NCBI RefSeq assembly: GCF_029784165.1
Contig: NC_073695.1
Location: 137,978,285-138,042,284, forward strand
Length of the DNA stretch: 64,000 nucleotides
Source: Wyeomyia smithii
Taxonomy: Eukaryota; Arthropoda; Insecta; Diptera; Culicidae
Reading direction: 5' to 3'
The notes beneath the pieces are model-generated. The model saw nothing but the letters and a program-made list of their open reading frames with translations, did not search any database and was not told where the DNA came from. Every line of letters begins with the position of its first letter. Position 1 is the first letter of the stretch. Positions 1 to 12,114 of the stretch are shown piece after piece. The position numbers were made by a program, and so were the translations under genes.

Positions 1-248
1 TAAATTTCATAAGCTTTAAGTAATAATCATGTTAGCGAACCTCGAATCTTAAACTTGCGTTTTTTTCTGGATTTAAGGCTTTGGTTAATATTTCGAACAC
101 AATTCATCACGGCCGAATGTTAATTCTCGTTTCACAAAATAGTGAGATGTACGATTGTAAAATTTCTGAAACTGCATGAAACCCTGAAAACTCTGCCTCA
201 CAGGTTATGCACTCGTGCACATTTTCAGAAAGTCTGCGTAAATATATA
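1..248. other. Non-coding flank, nothing recognised
   Basis: AT-rich sequence without a convincing coding region. It ends in an AT run (aatatata, 241-248) that abuts the left inverted repeat of the next element and may be its target duplication. Confidence 0.4.
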
Positions 249-3200
249 CAGGGTTGTTACAGTCAGCGCGGATTTCGCGTTTTTTTGCGGATTTTGCGTT
301 TTTTGCGGATTTGGCGCGTTTTTACTACTCCATGGCGCGGATTTTGCGGAAAGCCTTGCAACCTTGCTTTCAATTACCTAAAAATCAGGATATCGACTGA
401 GGGGCTGGCAGCACCCTTTCAAAATTCAATGAACATGGCGGGTGTGTAGTAGGGTGCCAATCTTGTATGAGAAAAATGTAATCAAAAAATTTAGCCCGAA
501 ACACACCCTGTGCAAAGTTTCAAGTCAGTTTGATTCAAAATGGGGTGGCGCAAAACAAAGTTAGACCTTGAGAAATCCGAAAAATCAAAAAAATCATGAT
601 TTTTTCAGATGATACCAGATCTCGACGTTTCATGCATTTTTAAGCTATCTAACACCAAAAAAATGTTCGAAAACCGAAATTTTATGCAGCCAACCCCCCT
701 TGGTGGAATTATGGGATCTTTAACGGCCAAACTTTAACCGCTTTTTCAATTTTTCACTAGGTGTTTTTTGCGGTCCAGTGAAAATTTTGCGGCTCCGAAA
801 ATACTCATACTGGTTGGTATTTGGCCATTTTTGGCTGATTTTCATGAACCGGGAGTTGCCACCTTGGATTTCAAAACGACGTCTGGGGTCGATTTCACGT
901 CATCCTGATTTTGGAAATACCCATAACCGTATATATTACTTTTTAACGAGTTCTGAAATGTTTTACGAATTTGGTTTTCAGATAGACAATTGAGTTGCCT
1001 GTAGCTCTTCTGATCAAATCAAAATGGGTATTTTTAAGCGAAAGAAGTCTCCCGAACAAGAACATGACTTTTTTCATGACCATCTGAGCTCACATGCGTC
1101 TCATCGACGTCAGTAATAACAAAAATTAGAGAAAAGTTGTCAAGGAATGGCGTATAGAAAACCGTCTGGAATTCATTGATCATTTATTGAAACTCTTCTG
1201 AACATTTCAACATGATCACTTTGAGGAAAAAAAAGTTTCTCTAACATAAACTTCTCTATTTGGAAATCTCAAATTTGTTCAAAATTCAAATATCCAATAT
1301 TGTTGATGCTTAATTTTTTATTGATTTTAAACTGTTTCTTCAGGTACAAAAAAACAAAGCTACCAAAACAAAGCAAAGCCTTGGTGCTACAATCCGATTC
1401 GGAACTTGACCTTCTATTTATTATACATAGACTTCGCAACCGACTGTTAAGCGCACAGGACAATTGCGGGGCTAGCGTTACGATCCTACTGACACTAACA
1501 TTCTCTCCCATGCTGAGACTCGAGCCTTTGATAACTGGCTTGTTATGCCAGCATCGTACCTCGAGACCAACTGAGGAGTCAAGCTACCACTATCTTCAAA
1601 AATGTGCGATTGGTCTGTTAGAAGAGAGTGCCTTGCAACCCACGCCCACATGTTTACTCTACCGGGAAAAGCGGGAAAAAGACGGAAAAAAGACGGGAAT
1701 TTCAAATCACCGGAACAAAAGACGGGAAAATCGGGAAATTAGGTTTCACATCTGGAAAATCATCCTTCTGCATGTCTTCTACTAATGTTGCCAATGAACG
1801 AGTTGTAGCAAATTAATTCCTAGATTTGGAAAATATATACATTGGAATAAAAAAGAAAATTATTTATTTTTGAATAATTGTTCTTTTTTTCCAAATTGTT
1901 ACGATTGATGTCATTAAAACATTTTTTTGGCAAAACAATTTTTTGATATATTGTAGAATTTTCAAGACGATTTCGTTTTTCGTTAGGATGTATTGTATAC
2001 TGTTTTAAAAGAGGAGCTCAAATCTATCGAATTCCTGCAAAACTGTCATGCTTCCGTTTAGAAATGTATTAAAATTGATTTTTACGCAGTTTTTGGTTTG
2101 GTTTTTCACGCCTTTTTTTAAATGCGGATTTCGGAATTTCCGTAGTTTGTCATGCGGATTTCCAGGAAAAGCCGCGTGTTACACCGATTGTTTTGAATAA
2201 TAGTCCTTTCAAATTGCTTAAACAGAGTGTCGGTTGAACTTATTTTAGGGCCATAAGAGAATTTCTCAAACATTTCATTGATCCCAGGATCGAAACTTTA
2301 AAAAAAAAAGTTTTGAGATGACAGATCTCAACGTTTTATGAATTTCCAACACATATACCATTAAAAAAAATAATTTGAACAGTTCCATGTAAATTTCTTC
2401 ATTGGTCACTTTGAGGTTTTTTTCCCGAAGTTCGCTTGAGAACAAATTTTGCATGAGAAGACAAAACTTCTAAGCTCTAATGTAAAACGATCGATATTAA
2501 ATTTTTTTCATGCATTCCATTGGCATTCAAGAGCAGGTTGACAGAGAGAAAAAGCAAAAAGAAGATTGTCAACGATTTTTAGATGAAAAGGGCGAAAATT
2601 GTGCAGGAAGTCTCCATGAAGGTACTTGCTAAAGTCGATAAACAGTTAAAGGAAGCAAAATTTTTGAAGGAGAAATATTTTTCATAGTTTTAATAACACT
2701 ATTCTCGCAAGGATATAAATAAACAGGTATAATGATGTTATTCGCATTATTTTTTAAAATAAAGCACCGAGAAAATTTGAAGCCTTTCATCGGGAAAACC
2801 GGGAAAAAAGCGGGAAATCGAAATTGATTTTGAGTGGTCACCTTGCATTAAAAAACTCTTATTTGAGTCTATTCCATGTTTCTACAGATATAAATTGGAT
2901 GTTAGACCTGAAATCGAGTTGAGGGATTCTTCTACTTTTTCGATTGCTTCTTATTTTTCGAGTTTGGCGCTATACGTGGGTTACATAGACTTAATCGTAT
3001 TAATAACCGGTTTTTTTATTTTCTAGCTAAAACCTATCTCGTCCTTTTGAATTATTTTCAACAAGATTTTTTGCAACTTTTAGTATGGTTTGCAACTCAT
3101 GAAGATTATTAATTACTTATTGACTGTTTCCGACAATATACGGGATTAAATGGTTATCTATCACTTTAATGTCTTAAGTATTTATCGAACCTCTCAACCC

Positions 3201-3592
3201 ACTTTTCTCAAATCTCGTCATTCTCACTTTTTATGTCTCACAGGAATTTTACTCGTCATAATCATACTCTTTTCAACGAGAAAAAAATCGCGAGAGAAAA
3301 AATCAGTGCTACGGGCATTTTACATTTGTATATAAGAATTTCCAAACAACATTTTTGGTCAGCATCATTCCTAAACATGGCCGCAGTAAGTCAACTGTCC
3401 TACGTTTTGAGCTAAATACAAACAAGTTATACATATCAGCATGACATTTTAAAGATAGTATTAATTTTACCATGTTGAATCATAAGTTTTTATTATTTTT
3501 TATTCGGCGCGAATTTAGTTTTTACGGCGCGGATCTTAAAACCGTGGCGCGGATTTTGCGGATTCAAAATTAAGGTTTCTGTAACAACCCTG
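249..3592. mobile_element. Possible hAT-like element with 14-bp terminal inverted repeats, non-coding
   Basis: The left end begins CAGGGTTGTTACAG (249-262) and the right end is its exact reverse complement (3579-3592). The outside octamers are aatatata (241-248) and tatatata (3593-3600), matching at 7 of 8 positions, as an 8-bp hAT-type duplication would, but they are low-complexity. GCGCGGATTTTGCGG-type motifs lie inside both ends in direct orientation. The 3.3-kb interior has only short non-descript frames and two G/A-rich patches (gggaaaa repeats near 1660-1740 and 2790-2820), so I see no transposase. The two ends could also belong to separate degenerate copies. Confidence 0.4.
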
Positions 3593-4722
3593 TATATATA
3601 AAAACAAAACCCAAAACTCCGAAGAAACTTTTATACAACGGCAAATTGAAGAAACGCAGACTCGACATATTTGTGTTTTACAACAGATAACAGACATCCA
3701 AGCTAGAACAAAAAACTCCAGAAATCGTGTGTAAGATTTCAAACTTTTACTCGTTTGGAATGCTAACGCCATCTCTCTGCAACTTGCGACTCTAACCAGT
3801 TTAGTGATGGCAGCGCTGGATTACAGTCAAAGCTGCCAGACGCATGAACATTATCACATGGTTATAGAGTCGCTGTTTTTGCAATGATATAACACTGATT
3901 TTGTAAGGTGGGTGTTTTTTTTTTCAAATCAACATTAAAACAAACATATTTATCGTAAATTTAAGCTGGGAAGGAATAAAATTGTCGATTGTGTACAAAT
4001 TACGACTGCTCGAAATTTTTACATTAAAAACCGCAACCCTTCTTATTGCGATACTATCGATAAAAGCTGTAAAACTATCGATTTTATTAAATCGTTGACT
4101 ACTAAGTGTTCTTAGCGCCACCATACTGCGTATTGCGACATGCTAAAAAACCGTTGAATCTTTTTACACATGAAGCGAAACTAGCTTGGATGTCTGTTAT
4201 CTGTGGTTTTACAGACAAATTTGCACATTCAGTATTTCTGATGTTACTAAAAACTTCGTTTGAGTCATGCATGCGTTATAGCAAGAAGATTGCTACACGC
4301 TATCAAAAAACGACGCATGTCTGTGTTCTCTGTTTTGAGTTTAGTATTCGTTTCTCTCTCCCAGCGGCCAACCATACCGACTAATAATAAAACTCATCAG
4401 TGCGTTCAATAAAATCGACCAATCAGAGAGGGCTTTTACTTTGACAGAACTTTGGGTGATTTTTGGTTTCTCTTGTCACATCCTGTCCTACACGCTCGTC
4501 AAGTTTAACTCTAAACTGAGTGAGATGTCACTCACTTTCGTTAAAAGTGAGCCTACTCTGAACAGAGTGTTTATGATATTACTCATTTATGGGTAGAGTC
4601 ACCATGTGTCAGAAATTGAGTAGGAATTACCCTCCTCTTCAAAACCGACAAAAAATTGACAATTGCATATGAAAACTCACGTAGGTGCGAACAGCCTTAA
4701 AATTTCTTTTACTTGTGTCAGG
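3593..4722. other. Intergenic repeat-derived DNA, nothing recognised
   Basis: No coding region with family features. Around 4500-4610 there are short self-complementary strings (GAGTGAgatgTCACTC and nearby variants), probably remnants of an inverted-repeat element, but I cannot define its ends. Confidence 0.3.
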
Positions 4723-5012
4723 CAGAGATGCCAGATGTTTTTGAAAGATGTCTGCACTGCTCGAAAAACCGGAAAAATTTGCTTGAAATCTGAGAAAAAA
4801 CTAGCCGTGATTCGAAAAAAATTTGCTTGGGCATACAAAATTCTGCAAAAACTGCACACATGTTGAGAAAGTCTGCGCAAATATAAGAAAACTTTTACAA
4901 ATATCTACAAAAACTGTTGAAAATCTATAAATATATGCGAATCAAGAAAAATCTGCACACAGATTTCAAAAATCTGCGTTTTGCAGACGAAGCTGCACAT
5001 CTGGTATCCCTG
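4723..5012. mobile_element. Small inverted-repeat element (MITE-like)
   Basis: The left end CAGAGATGCCAGATGT (4723) pairs with the right end ACATCTGGTATCCCTG (finishing at 5012) with two mismatches. The 290-bp interior is AT-rich and rich in 'tctgca' and 'aaaatctg' strings. The flanking octamers do not match, so there is no clear target duplication. Similar starts (CAGAGGTGCCAGAT near 5609, CAGGGGTGCCAGGT near 5899) lie within a kilobase, suggesting several decayed relatives. Confidence 0.4.
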
Positions 5013-5949
5013 ATATTGCTGGTCAAGTTGAAACAGAGCTTCCAGATCGTATTTCGAAAACTCTGTATGCACTCATAAAAAAATCTGTATTTTTCTGTAT
5101 TTTATTCGTGTGCCTACAAGTGCTTGGGGTTGTGGTAGTCAGGCTTGGAATCCGACCTATAATCTTGCCTAAAACCAGTGAAAGGTTAAGAAAAATTCCT
5201 GAAAGAAAACAGGCGCAATATTCCACGTTGAATGAAGAAACAGATTTTAAAGCCTACTCGCACCTATACAAATTCCCATTCGGGACTGCTTGTGAAAATC
5301 GAATTGGCCAGTTTGGCGGTTATGCGGGAAACGCATTCGAAAAACTGAAAACTGTTGTTTGGATGTGTGTGATGTTCGGATAGAATATGTTTGAGGCAGA
5401 GCTACCAGTGCTTTAGTACGAACATTTTGTGAAACATCACAGTTTTCACACAGAAACTTAAAAAATTTCGTTTGCTGAAATTCTGTACAAATCTGTATAA
5501 AAAATCAAAATCTGTGTTAATTCTGTATTCTTTATCATTTCTGTATCGTGGTCGAAAAATCTGTATAATACAGAAAAATCTTTATACTTGGCAACTAGGT
5601 TTCACATGTCAGAGGTGCCAGATCTCTTCTCAAAGCGCAATGTTGACTAACTTTTTCATGCGACTCGTATAACTGATGGTGACGGTGGAAGTCCTGGAAA
5701 ATATTGTGAGTTTCACTGAAACTTATTCGCCGCGCAATAAACCGAAATTCTGAAACCAAATGCTCTCTTGGTTGCCGAATCGATTTTCTTTTCCTCGGGA
5801 AACCGTAAGCAACAGCCAAGATTGAATCTACCTGTCTTGGCAACCCTTTCCAAAATCAAAACAAACTTCGATTCTGGCAGCACACTGAAGGCGGCGTCAG
5901 GGGTGCCAGGTTTACAGATTATTCTAATATAGATTGATATCATAATGCT
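5013..5949. other. Decayed relatives of the 4723-5012 repeat
   Basis: Several 'tctgtattttt' and 'ctgtataat' strings plus further CAGRGNTGCCAG-type starts are scattered here. I read them as eroded copies of one repeat family. No gene is supported. Confidence 0.3.
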
Positions 5950-5952
5950 TAA

Positions 5953-6473
5953 TGCCTTGTTCAGACTACGCCGGATATCACCTGATATCGCCAGATGATA
6001 TCGGATATCACCTCGAGCGTTCACATTAGAGTGAGCTGATATGATTTGACATTTACTTTAGTAATTGAAAAGAGAAGAAAACAAAAACAGGTCAAAACTA
6101 AAACAAGACAACAAGAGCAATGAGATTAGGATAGAGATGTCAGCCAGTTGAGTCGCACCAACGCGAACTCATATGCAATTGTTGACATGTGCGAGATGAA
6201 AATAGTGAAAATATTTCCTTCCTTTTTTCTCGCATGCAACGCGAAGTTCGAAATTTGTAGGGTTGCGTCAAATGTCTGTTGGCCGTGTTCCCGACTGCTT
6301 GAATTGTGGTTATTATTGGTTTTCGAACATGATATTCGCGATAGCATGTAGCCGAGGTGATATCCGTTGACAGCTCGATTGTATGGGATATCAGGTAATA
6401 TGGATGGTGATATGACCTCGATAGCACGAATCGCCTGATATCAGGTGATATGCGGTGTAGTGTGAACAGGGTA
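5953..6473. mobile_element. MITE with TAA target duplication (PIF/Harbinger-like)
   Basis: The ends align as inverted repeats over about 37 bp. The left reads TGCCTTGTTCAGACTACGCC and the right, reverse-complemented, TACCCTGTTCACACTACACC, both continuing into a shared ATATCACCTGATATC core. TAA lies at 5950-5952 and again at 6474-6476. A 3-bp TWA duplication is characteristic of PIF/Harbinger-derived MITEs. The 521-bp interior has no coding capacity and contains further copies of the ATATCACC-type palindromic motif inside both ends. Confidence 0.75.
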
Positions 6474-6748
6474 TAAAACAGAAACCACGAAGTGAGTATA
6501 TGATCCAGATAGATTTTCCTCTGGTGATGAGTAATCCTTTTTAGTCTCCACTGTCTCCAGCAGTGATTTTTTCAAGGATTTTTCCGATTCTTTACCAATG
6601 AAGGTTAATGCAAATAAAAACATCAAACATCTGGCAACTCAGCACGGCCTTTGATTCAGGGGCCTATAAACGTCAACATTTTGCCTACCAATCATAAATT
6701 CATCACGGCGGTAATATTTCATTTCAAATGCTTACAAAACTTATCTTA

Positions 6749-7040
6749 GGGCATCCTTAACAGTGCGCTTCTATACACCGTTTGGCAGCGCTCTATCATC
6801 TCTTCATACCGTACCGGTCGCTGCTAAACGCGCTAGAGAAATAGTAGCCGAGCCTCCAGGAAGCATCGTGCTCTCCAAATTGGCAGCCCAGTAACAGCGC
6901 TGCTAAAGGTTTATGCTGAATGAAACGTCAAACAGAGACGATAGCAACGACCGGTGTGAAAACGGGTGAGTGCGTAAACTAGTCGCGCTGTACACAGTCG
7001 CCATAACAACTTAAATAGTAGCGCACTGTTAAGGATGCCC
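6749..7040. mobile_element. MITE with TTA target duplication (PIF/Harbinger-like)
   Basis: The left end GGGCATCCTTAACAGTGCGC and the right end GCGCACTGTTAAGGATGCCC are perfect reverse complements over 20 bp, continuing with few differences. TTA flanks both sides (6746-6748 and 7041-7043). At 292 bp, with GGGC termini and a TWA duplication, it fits a PIF/Harbinger MITE. The ends are better preserved than those of its neighbour, suggesting a younger insertion. Confidence 0.8.
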
Positions 7041-7043
7041 TTA

Positions 7044-8514
7044 TTCATTGAAAGTACACATTGTACTGAAAACAAATGTTGAGCTCTTGTTTTTTCCATC
7101 TAAAACAACATTTACTCAAGAATAAGTCTACCGACAAAATGGGACGTTTACTCTATGTGGTTATTTTTTTCTGTCCATCTTGGAGTTTGTAGCAATCACG
7201 TCCGCGCGCTGTAAATCTCGTCGAATGAATGCCGAACGTCTCTCGAATTTTTTGATTTCCACACGCATACTCTGGCAGCCAAGGAAGAGAACATTCTCTC
7301 TTTTTTTTCTCTCTCTCTAGCATCAAAACATTAGAGAGTCGCGCATAATACTTCGGTGTAAGCGCGTATCCAGCCCGGGTGAGGATGCCCATCTATGTGG
7401 TTTCGAAGTGTAGTGACTAGGTGATATTTATTCTCAAATATTTATTCGTGTCTCACGGTGACCGTTTAGTCAGATCGGAGTAAATTTCGTTCAGTCGATG
7501 AATATCGTGATTGAATTTATGACTACGCGATGTATTTCGAAGAACCGCATCCGCTGAAGTGCGTCTGAATTCTGGAAAATATTCTTGGATATTTCATGTG
7601 GTGGATAGTTTATTCGCGCACGTCACTCGCATAAGACTCGGTTCGGTTCGATAGTTTAACCGTAGGTTGCTCACTCGTTGTTTTATATATGCGCATGGCA
7701 AATTGAAGTAGTTTCATTCGGTCGACAAATATCGTGAAATATCTATTGACTACGCAGTGTATAGTTTTCGAGGAACCGTGTTCGCCGGAGTGCGTTTACT
7801 TTCTTGAGAAATATTATGTTTTTGGTAACAATCAATTAGATGCTCCTGGTGACGAATGGTCTTCGCGCGCGCCGCTCACCTAGATTCGCAATGTTTGATA
7901 AGAAAGATAATCATCTCTCGCCTTCGTAACGAGTTAAAGTCGCGCACAATATCGTGGTGATGCAGAGGTAAACTCGGTCTCCGACAACGACTGTTACAAC
8001 TCCTTCCTTACAATATCCTTCCTCACCCTAACGATCGTAAGGACGTGGCCGGCGCCGTTATGGATCTATACAAAGCGGAAGCTATTGAATTGTTGTACAT
8101 TGAAGATGGTAAACTGATCCCAAGTTGCTATACACGTCGTTCTCTGTGCAACTTCACTAGCTCAGATCCATCACGGAGGAGCAACTACGAAATGTGCGGT
8201 CGTTCAAGCTCAAGCTCTAGCATCAAAACTTTAGAATCTCGGTCGTTTAGCACACGCACACACAGCTGGCGGACTAGGAAAGAAACGAACCAATACACAC
8301 GGAATCTCAAGCTTATGTTGTGCGAGCGAACCACATTGCAAGCGGAAGGATTCAACGTAATCAATAACCATGTGTGCATGTGTTATAAGAATTTAGCTCC
8401 ACTCTTAGAAATTCTTTCGGTAACAATGATATATATACACCGTTTTTGTATGTTTATTTTATTTGTTATTCGGTTACATCATCTCATCTCACACACTCTT
8501 TCCCTTGTCTACTA
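7044..8514. repeat. Degenerate direct repeat pair, otherwise non-coding
   Basis: Two blocks near 7481-7640 and 7715-7890 align in order: cattcggtcgacaaatatcg against cgttcagtcgatgaatatcg, then 'gactacgc.gtgta', then 'gaaccg', then a 'gtgcgt' and 'cgcgc' stretch. The period is about 235 bp. A shorter motif (ctctagcatcaaaac.ttaga) occurs near 7316 and again near 8214. The block lies downstream of the minus-strand Gypsy pol and could contain its LTR, but I could not define LTR ends. Confidence 0.35.
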
Positions 8515-9590
8515 TCAACAAAAAATTTTGTAGATAAATTGGTCATCAAATCTCGTCGGTTTTCTCAAGTTACCTCGCTGACGTAAAGTTCTCATTCCAA
8601 ATCCTTCGTCATGTCTGGTCGAGACGTCCTCAGCATGTAGTTCTTGAGACATCGTGCCGTGGTCGTTCTGGTCGTTCCAAATAGGCACTTCCAGATTTCC
8701 TTGTTCGATGCCTTCATCAGCCTTTGTCTGAGTGTTATCGGATGATTTCTCTAACTCCGACATCTTCGGTTCAAGTTCTATATCAGGAGCTCTTTTGACG
8801 TCTCGCACGTTCCTGGCATATTGTCCACCGCCCTTACTAAGCAGAACGACTTTCGGACCATCCCTTGCAATAACCGTGTATCGGTCCGAAGCAAAGGTAG
8901 GATCGGTTTTCGACCGTCTTTGCTGAGCCATTAGGACAACATCCCCGACTCCGATGTCTAATCTTCTTGATCCATGCCTTGTATCCTCATAGCGATTACT
9001 TACTAGCTTTGCTTCACAGTCTCGGTCTCGTATGTCCGTGCGGTCCCATATTTTGGGAGAGGACGCATTCCAAAGACTCGGAAATGTGCCACGGTATTTC
9101 CACCCGACGAGCATCTCAAACGGTGTAACACCTAAGCGTGAATGTGAAACTAAGGTGTTATGATTGTGGACGTATCTTTGTAGGGCACTCTTCCAGTTTT
9201 CACCATCAATTCTTGAGGCTGCCTTGGTTCTGGCGCTCTACCGAACCATTAGTCTGTGAACATAAGGGAATGGATTTCCGGACTCTGATTCCTTTATTCT
9301 CCCAATGCGAAATGAATGCTGAGGTTTGAAATGGAGGCCCGTTGTCGCTCTGAAGCACCAGAGGACGACCCCATGGTTGGAAAACCTGGCTCAAAACGGC
9401 ATTAGTACTCTCCGCGTCTGTATTTTGCATTTCGATCACCACTAAATATCGCGAGTACGTGTCCACAATTACCAGAAACTCGCCACTTACAAACCCAGGA
9501 ATACATAGGAAATCTATTTGAATTACTTCCCACGGACCCTCAGGTAGATCTTGGCTGGATAGAGGAACTGGAGGGTTCTTTCGTGCCAGT
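8515..9590 (-). pseudogene. Gypsy-1 integrase core and C-terminal region
   Basis: A CxxC (CKTC) introduces the core, followed by VIQIDFL (first catalytic Asp), VLQSDNGPPFQT (second Asp) and QTNGSVERQN (Glu), the D,D,E triad of retroviral-type integrases that insert element DNA into chromosomes. The core frame ends at 9206, and the C-terminal part continues in another frame from 9114: MLVGWKYRGTFPSL, an RR/D-rich stretch and GVGDVVLMAQQRRSKTDPTF, typical of the DNA-binding tail. It ends at 8515. At least one frameshift lies between 9206 and 9114. Confidence 0.85.
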
Positions 9591-9602
9591 ACTGCACACG
9601 TC

Positions 9603-10646
9603 TTACAATTTTAACCAAACTAAATGACCTCTTTGGACATGCCCGGCCACTAAAAGAATTCTCGCATTATTCTTTTCATTGTGACTTCTCCAACGTGCGT
9701 AAGCAGAAGCCATTGCTCTGATTCTAAGACCCTGGGGTAGCACAGTCCTATCATCTTTGAAGACAAGGGGACCGAGGAAATGTAGTGTCTTTTTCTGTGC
9801 TTCGAACTTTCGCAATCGTACTGGCCAGCGATTCGATTGTACTGCCAACCTAACGCCAATCAGCTCTTCGTCTTGAGCAGCGAACTTTTCGATCTCCTCC
9901 CAAGACATTTCCATGTTTCCGACGTCGAGAGTATACAAGAAGTTATTTGTGTCTTCTTCCTCGAACGGTTCTGCATCATGGGTCGCTCTTACTAACCGTG
10001 ACAAAGCATCAGCCACGTTTTGATCGCCTGGAACTCTCCTTACAACAAAATCATAGGGCTGCAACCTCAGGGCCCATGCTTCGGCTCGTGAAATCGCCCT
10101 TTTACCAAGGCGGTGATTTGTGTTGAAAAAATTCATTCATTCAAAATCATAGGGCTGCAACCTCAGGGCCCATGTTTCGGCTCGTGAAATCGCCCTTTTA
10201 CCAAGGCGGTGATTTGTGTTGAAGATGAAGATATCGTTCGCTTCAGCATCAGTATAAATGACAAATGATCGACCAAGCAAATAATACGTGAACCGTTCTA
10301 CCGCCCACACAACTGCGAGTGCCTCTTTCTGAGTATGTGGGTACCGACGTTCTGTTATCGTTAAGGCCTTCGACGCACAAGCTATTATTCTGGGTACGGC
10401 CGCCTTGTTGTGTTGACATACCACCGCCCCTAGGCCGATGGGAGAAGCATCAACAAAAAGTTCAATTGGATCCGTTGCGCTGTAATATCCAAGTTCCTTA
10501 ATCGTATTTAGAGCATCATTCCGCAAAAAGTTGAACTCCACCTCTTCCTCATTCGTCCAATAGAACCTGTTCGAGTTCGCTAATGCTCTAAAGTGTTCTG
10601 TCTTGTCAGCGCGGTTCACTATGAATTTGTCAGTAAAAGTTACCAA
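9603..10646 (-). pseudogene. Gypsy-1 RNase H and linker, internally duplicated
   Basis: The segment contains ELFVDASPIGLGAVVCQHN (first RNase H aspartate), KEALAVVWAVERFTYYLLG (glutamate helix) and SFVIYTDAEAND (second aspartate), typical of Ty3/Gypsy RNase H. A tandem duplication of about 80 bp then repeats HRLGKRAISRAEAWALRLQ, and a stop ends the first copy. After the repeat comes VPGDQNVADALSRL, the end of the RNase H region. The integrase zinc-binding part that should follow is unrecognisable, and the frame ends at 9603 after scrambled sequence. Clearly inactive. Confidence 0.8.
10047..10223. repeat. 80-bp tandem duplication inside Gypsy-1 RNase H
   Basis: The segment starting aaaatcatagggctgcaacc at 10,047 recurs at 10,143 with one visible difference (ccatgct against ccatgtt). 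The copies are 96 bp apart and separated by about 15 bp of junction sequence. The coding consequence is a repeated NTNHRLGKRAISRAE peptide and a stop. Confidence 0.85.
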
Positions 10647-10720
10647 GCCTAGGAAGCTTTTAACCTTCGAACAAGTTGTTGGTCTCCTGAAGTCCTGAAT
10701 CGCGCTTATCTTTTCGCTTT

Positions 10721-11860
10721 CTACTCGCCACCCGTTTTTTCAAGGAACTTGACAGTTTCACTACCGTAAACACTTTTAGATTCGTTAATCCTGACATTAT
10801 GATAACGAAGCCGGGACAATACTACTGCAAGGTTGGCGTCATGTTCTTCCTTTGTCTTTCCAAACACTAGAATGTCATCTAGGTAGTTCCTAACGCCTTC
10901 ACATCCACCCAAGATAATTGTTTGCAGTACTTCCTGGAAGATGTCAGGCGCATTGCACAACCCAAAAGGCAGTCTGACACACCGGAATGCTCCAAACTCC
11001 GTAAAAAAATTCGTGAGGTGACGCGAGTCACGATCGAGCTCAATATGGTAAAAAGCGTGAAACATGTCAATGGTTGAAAACCAGCATGCCCCATCCAGTT
11101 CTGCGAGAATCTTTTCTAGTGTTGGCATTGTGAATGGGGTCCTGCATATATATCGGTTTGGTCCCCTCAAATCGACCACTAAGCGGATATCGTCTTTCCC
11201 CTTAGGTACGACGAGCATAAAGGAACAGAAAGAGGCATCCATTTCATTGGAAACCGGTTCAATTATATCAGCTGCCACTAACTGTTCCAGACGTTGTTGA
11301 ACTAATGGCTTTACGGCCATTGGAACGTTCGTAAAGATGTTCCTACATGGAGGAGCATTCCTGTCGTAGCTTATTCTGACCGGAGGAATGTTAAATTTGG
11401 GGAACGGTCCCTCGATAAGCGCAATATCTACTGGTTTAGCGTCCACTGTGAGGCGTCCAATAGTCACCGGAACTTTCAGCCCTAGCATCAATACACTATA
11501 CCGAGATGCCGTTGTCTTGCTTAACAGTGAACGAATCTCTCTAACAACATAAAACTTCTCGATAAGCGTCGGCCTATCTTCAGATATAAAGAGGTAAGCC
11601 TCAAAAGTAGCTACCACCGGTATATTTCCACCGACGGCGTAAGCCTTGAGAGATCTGTCGGCACGATCCTGTATATTGAATACCCCTTTTTTATAATCCT
11701 CGTTAGCCAACAATCTCCGAAATGATTTTTCGGTGAAGGTGTTGACTTGTGCACTGGAGTCAATTAAGAACTCACACGGTAATCCTGCTGCTTTCGCCGA
11801 AACAATGCCTTCATTTGGTGAATATCCTACTACTGCGACCTCTAATTCATTACTTGGACT
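10721..11860 (-). pseudogene. Gypsy-1 protease and reverse transcriptase, 5' part
   Basis: The frame opens near 11,860, before the first methionine at 11,713. It shows a retropepsin-like motif FLIDSSAQVNTF, with the usual DSGA Gly replaced by Ser. The linker and reverse transcriptase follow: RLVVDLRGPNRYI, FSTIDMFHAFYHIELD (motif A aspartate), CVRLPFGLCNAPDIFQEVL and the catalytic YLDDILVFG. It would act in a cytoplasmic particle, copying element RNA into DNA. The frame ends at a stop soon after KFLEKTGGE, before the RT connection region, so a frameshift separates it from the next piece. The DSSA substitution may itself disable the protease. Confidence 0.85.
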
Positions 11861-12114
11861 ACATCGAATGCACGAAACTGTTCAACCTATTAAACCGAAA
11901 ATTTAAACCAGTTTATCAAATGTATAACTACGTATTGATATGTAAACGAATTCAATGGTTCTTGTTACTCTTATAAGCTAAGAAAATTTGCAAGGCACAA
12001 GTAAATACCATAGAGAATAATGTTGCCTAAACTGAGTAGGTTTCTTAATATGCCGTTGATTTTATATGTTCAAATTGAAAAAAGTTTTCGGCCAAATAGG
12101 ACCGCAATCATTCT

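Larger units (their letters stand above)
8515..11860 (-). mobile_element. Ty3/Gypsy retrotransposon remnant (Gypsy-1), pol only
   Basis: On the minus strand, protease, reverse transcriptase, RNase H, integrase core and integrase C-terminal region follow in Ty3/Gypsy order between about 11,860 and 8515, split over at least four frames. No gag is seen upstream: open reading stops just before the protease. No primer site or LTR pair could be defined. I read it as a 5'-truncated or internally eroded dead copy. Confidence 0.8.

Noticed and set aside
1300..1785. 161-codon frame in the left non-coding region
   Set aside because: Low-complexity Arg/Lys/Glu reading of a gggaaaa-rich patch with no homologous features.
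3536..3772. Cys-rich small minus-strand frame
   Set aside because: Crosses the right end of the 249-3592 element and has no secretion signal or conserved cysteine pattern.
8045..8533. A 162-codon plus-strand open frame (MAGAVMDLYKAEAIELLY...)
   Set aside because: No domain features, low-complexity Ser/Arg centre, and position next to the Gypsy-1 3' flank. More likely chance reading through repeat DNA.
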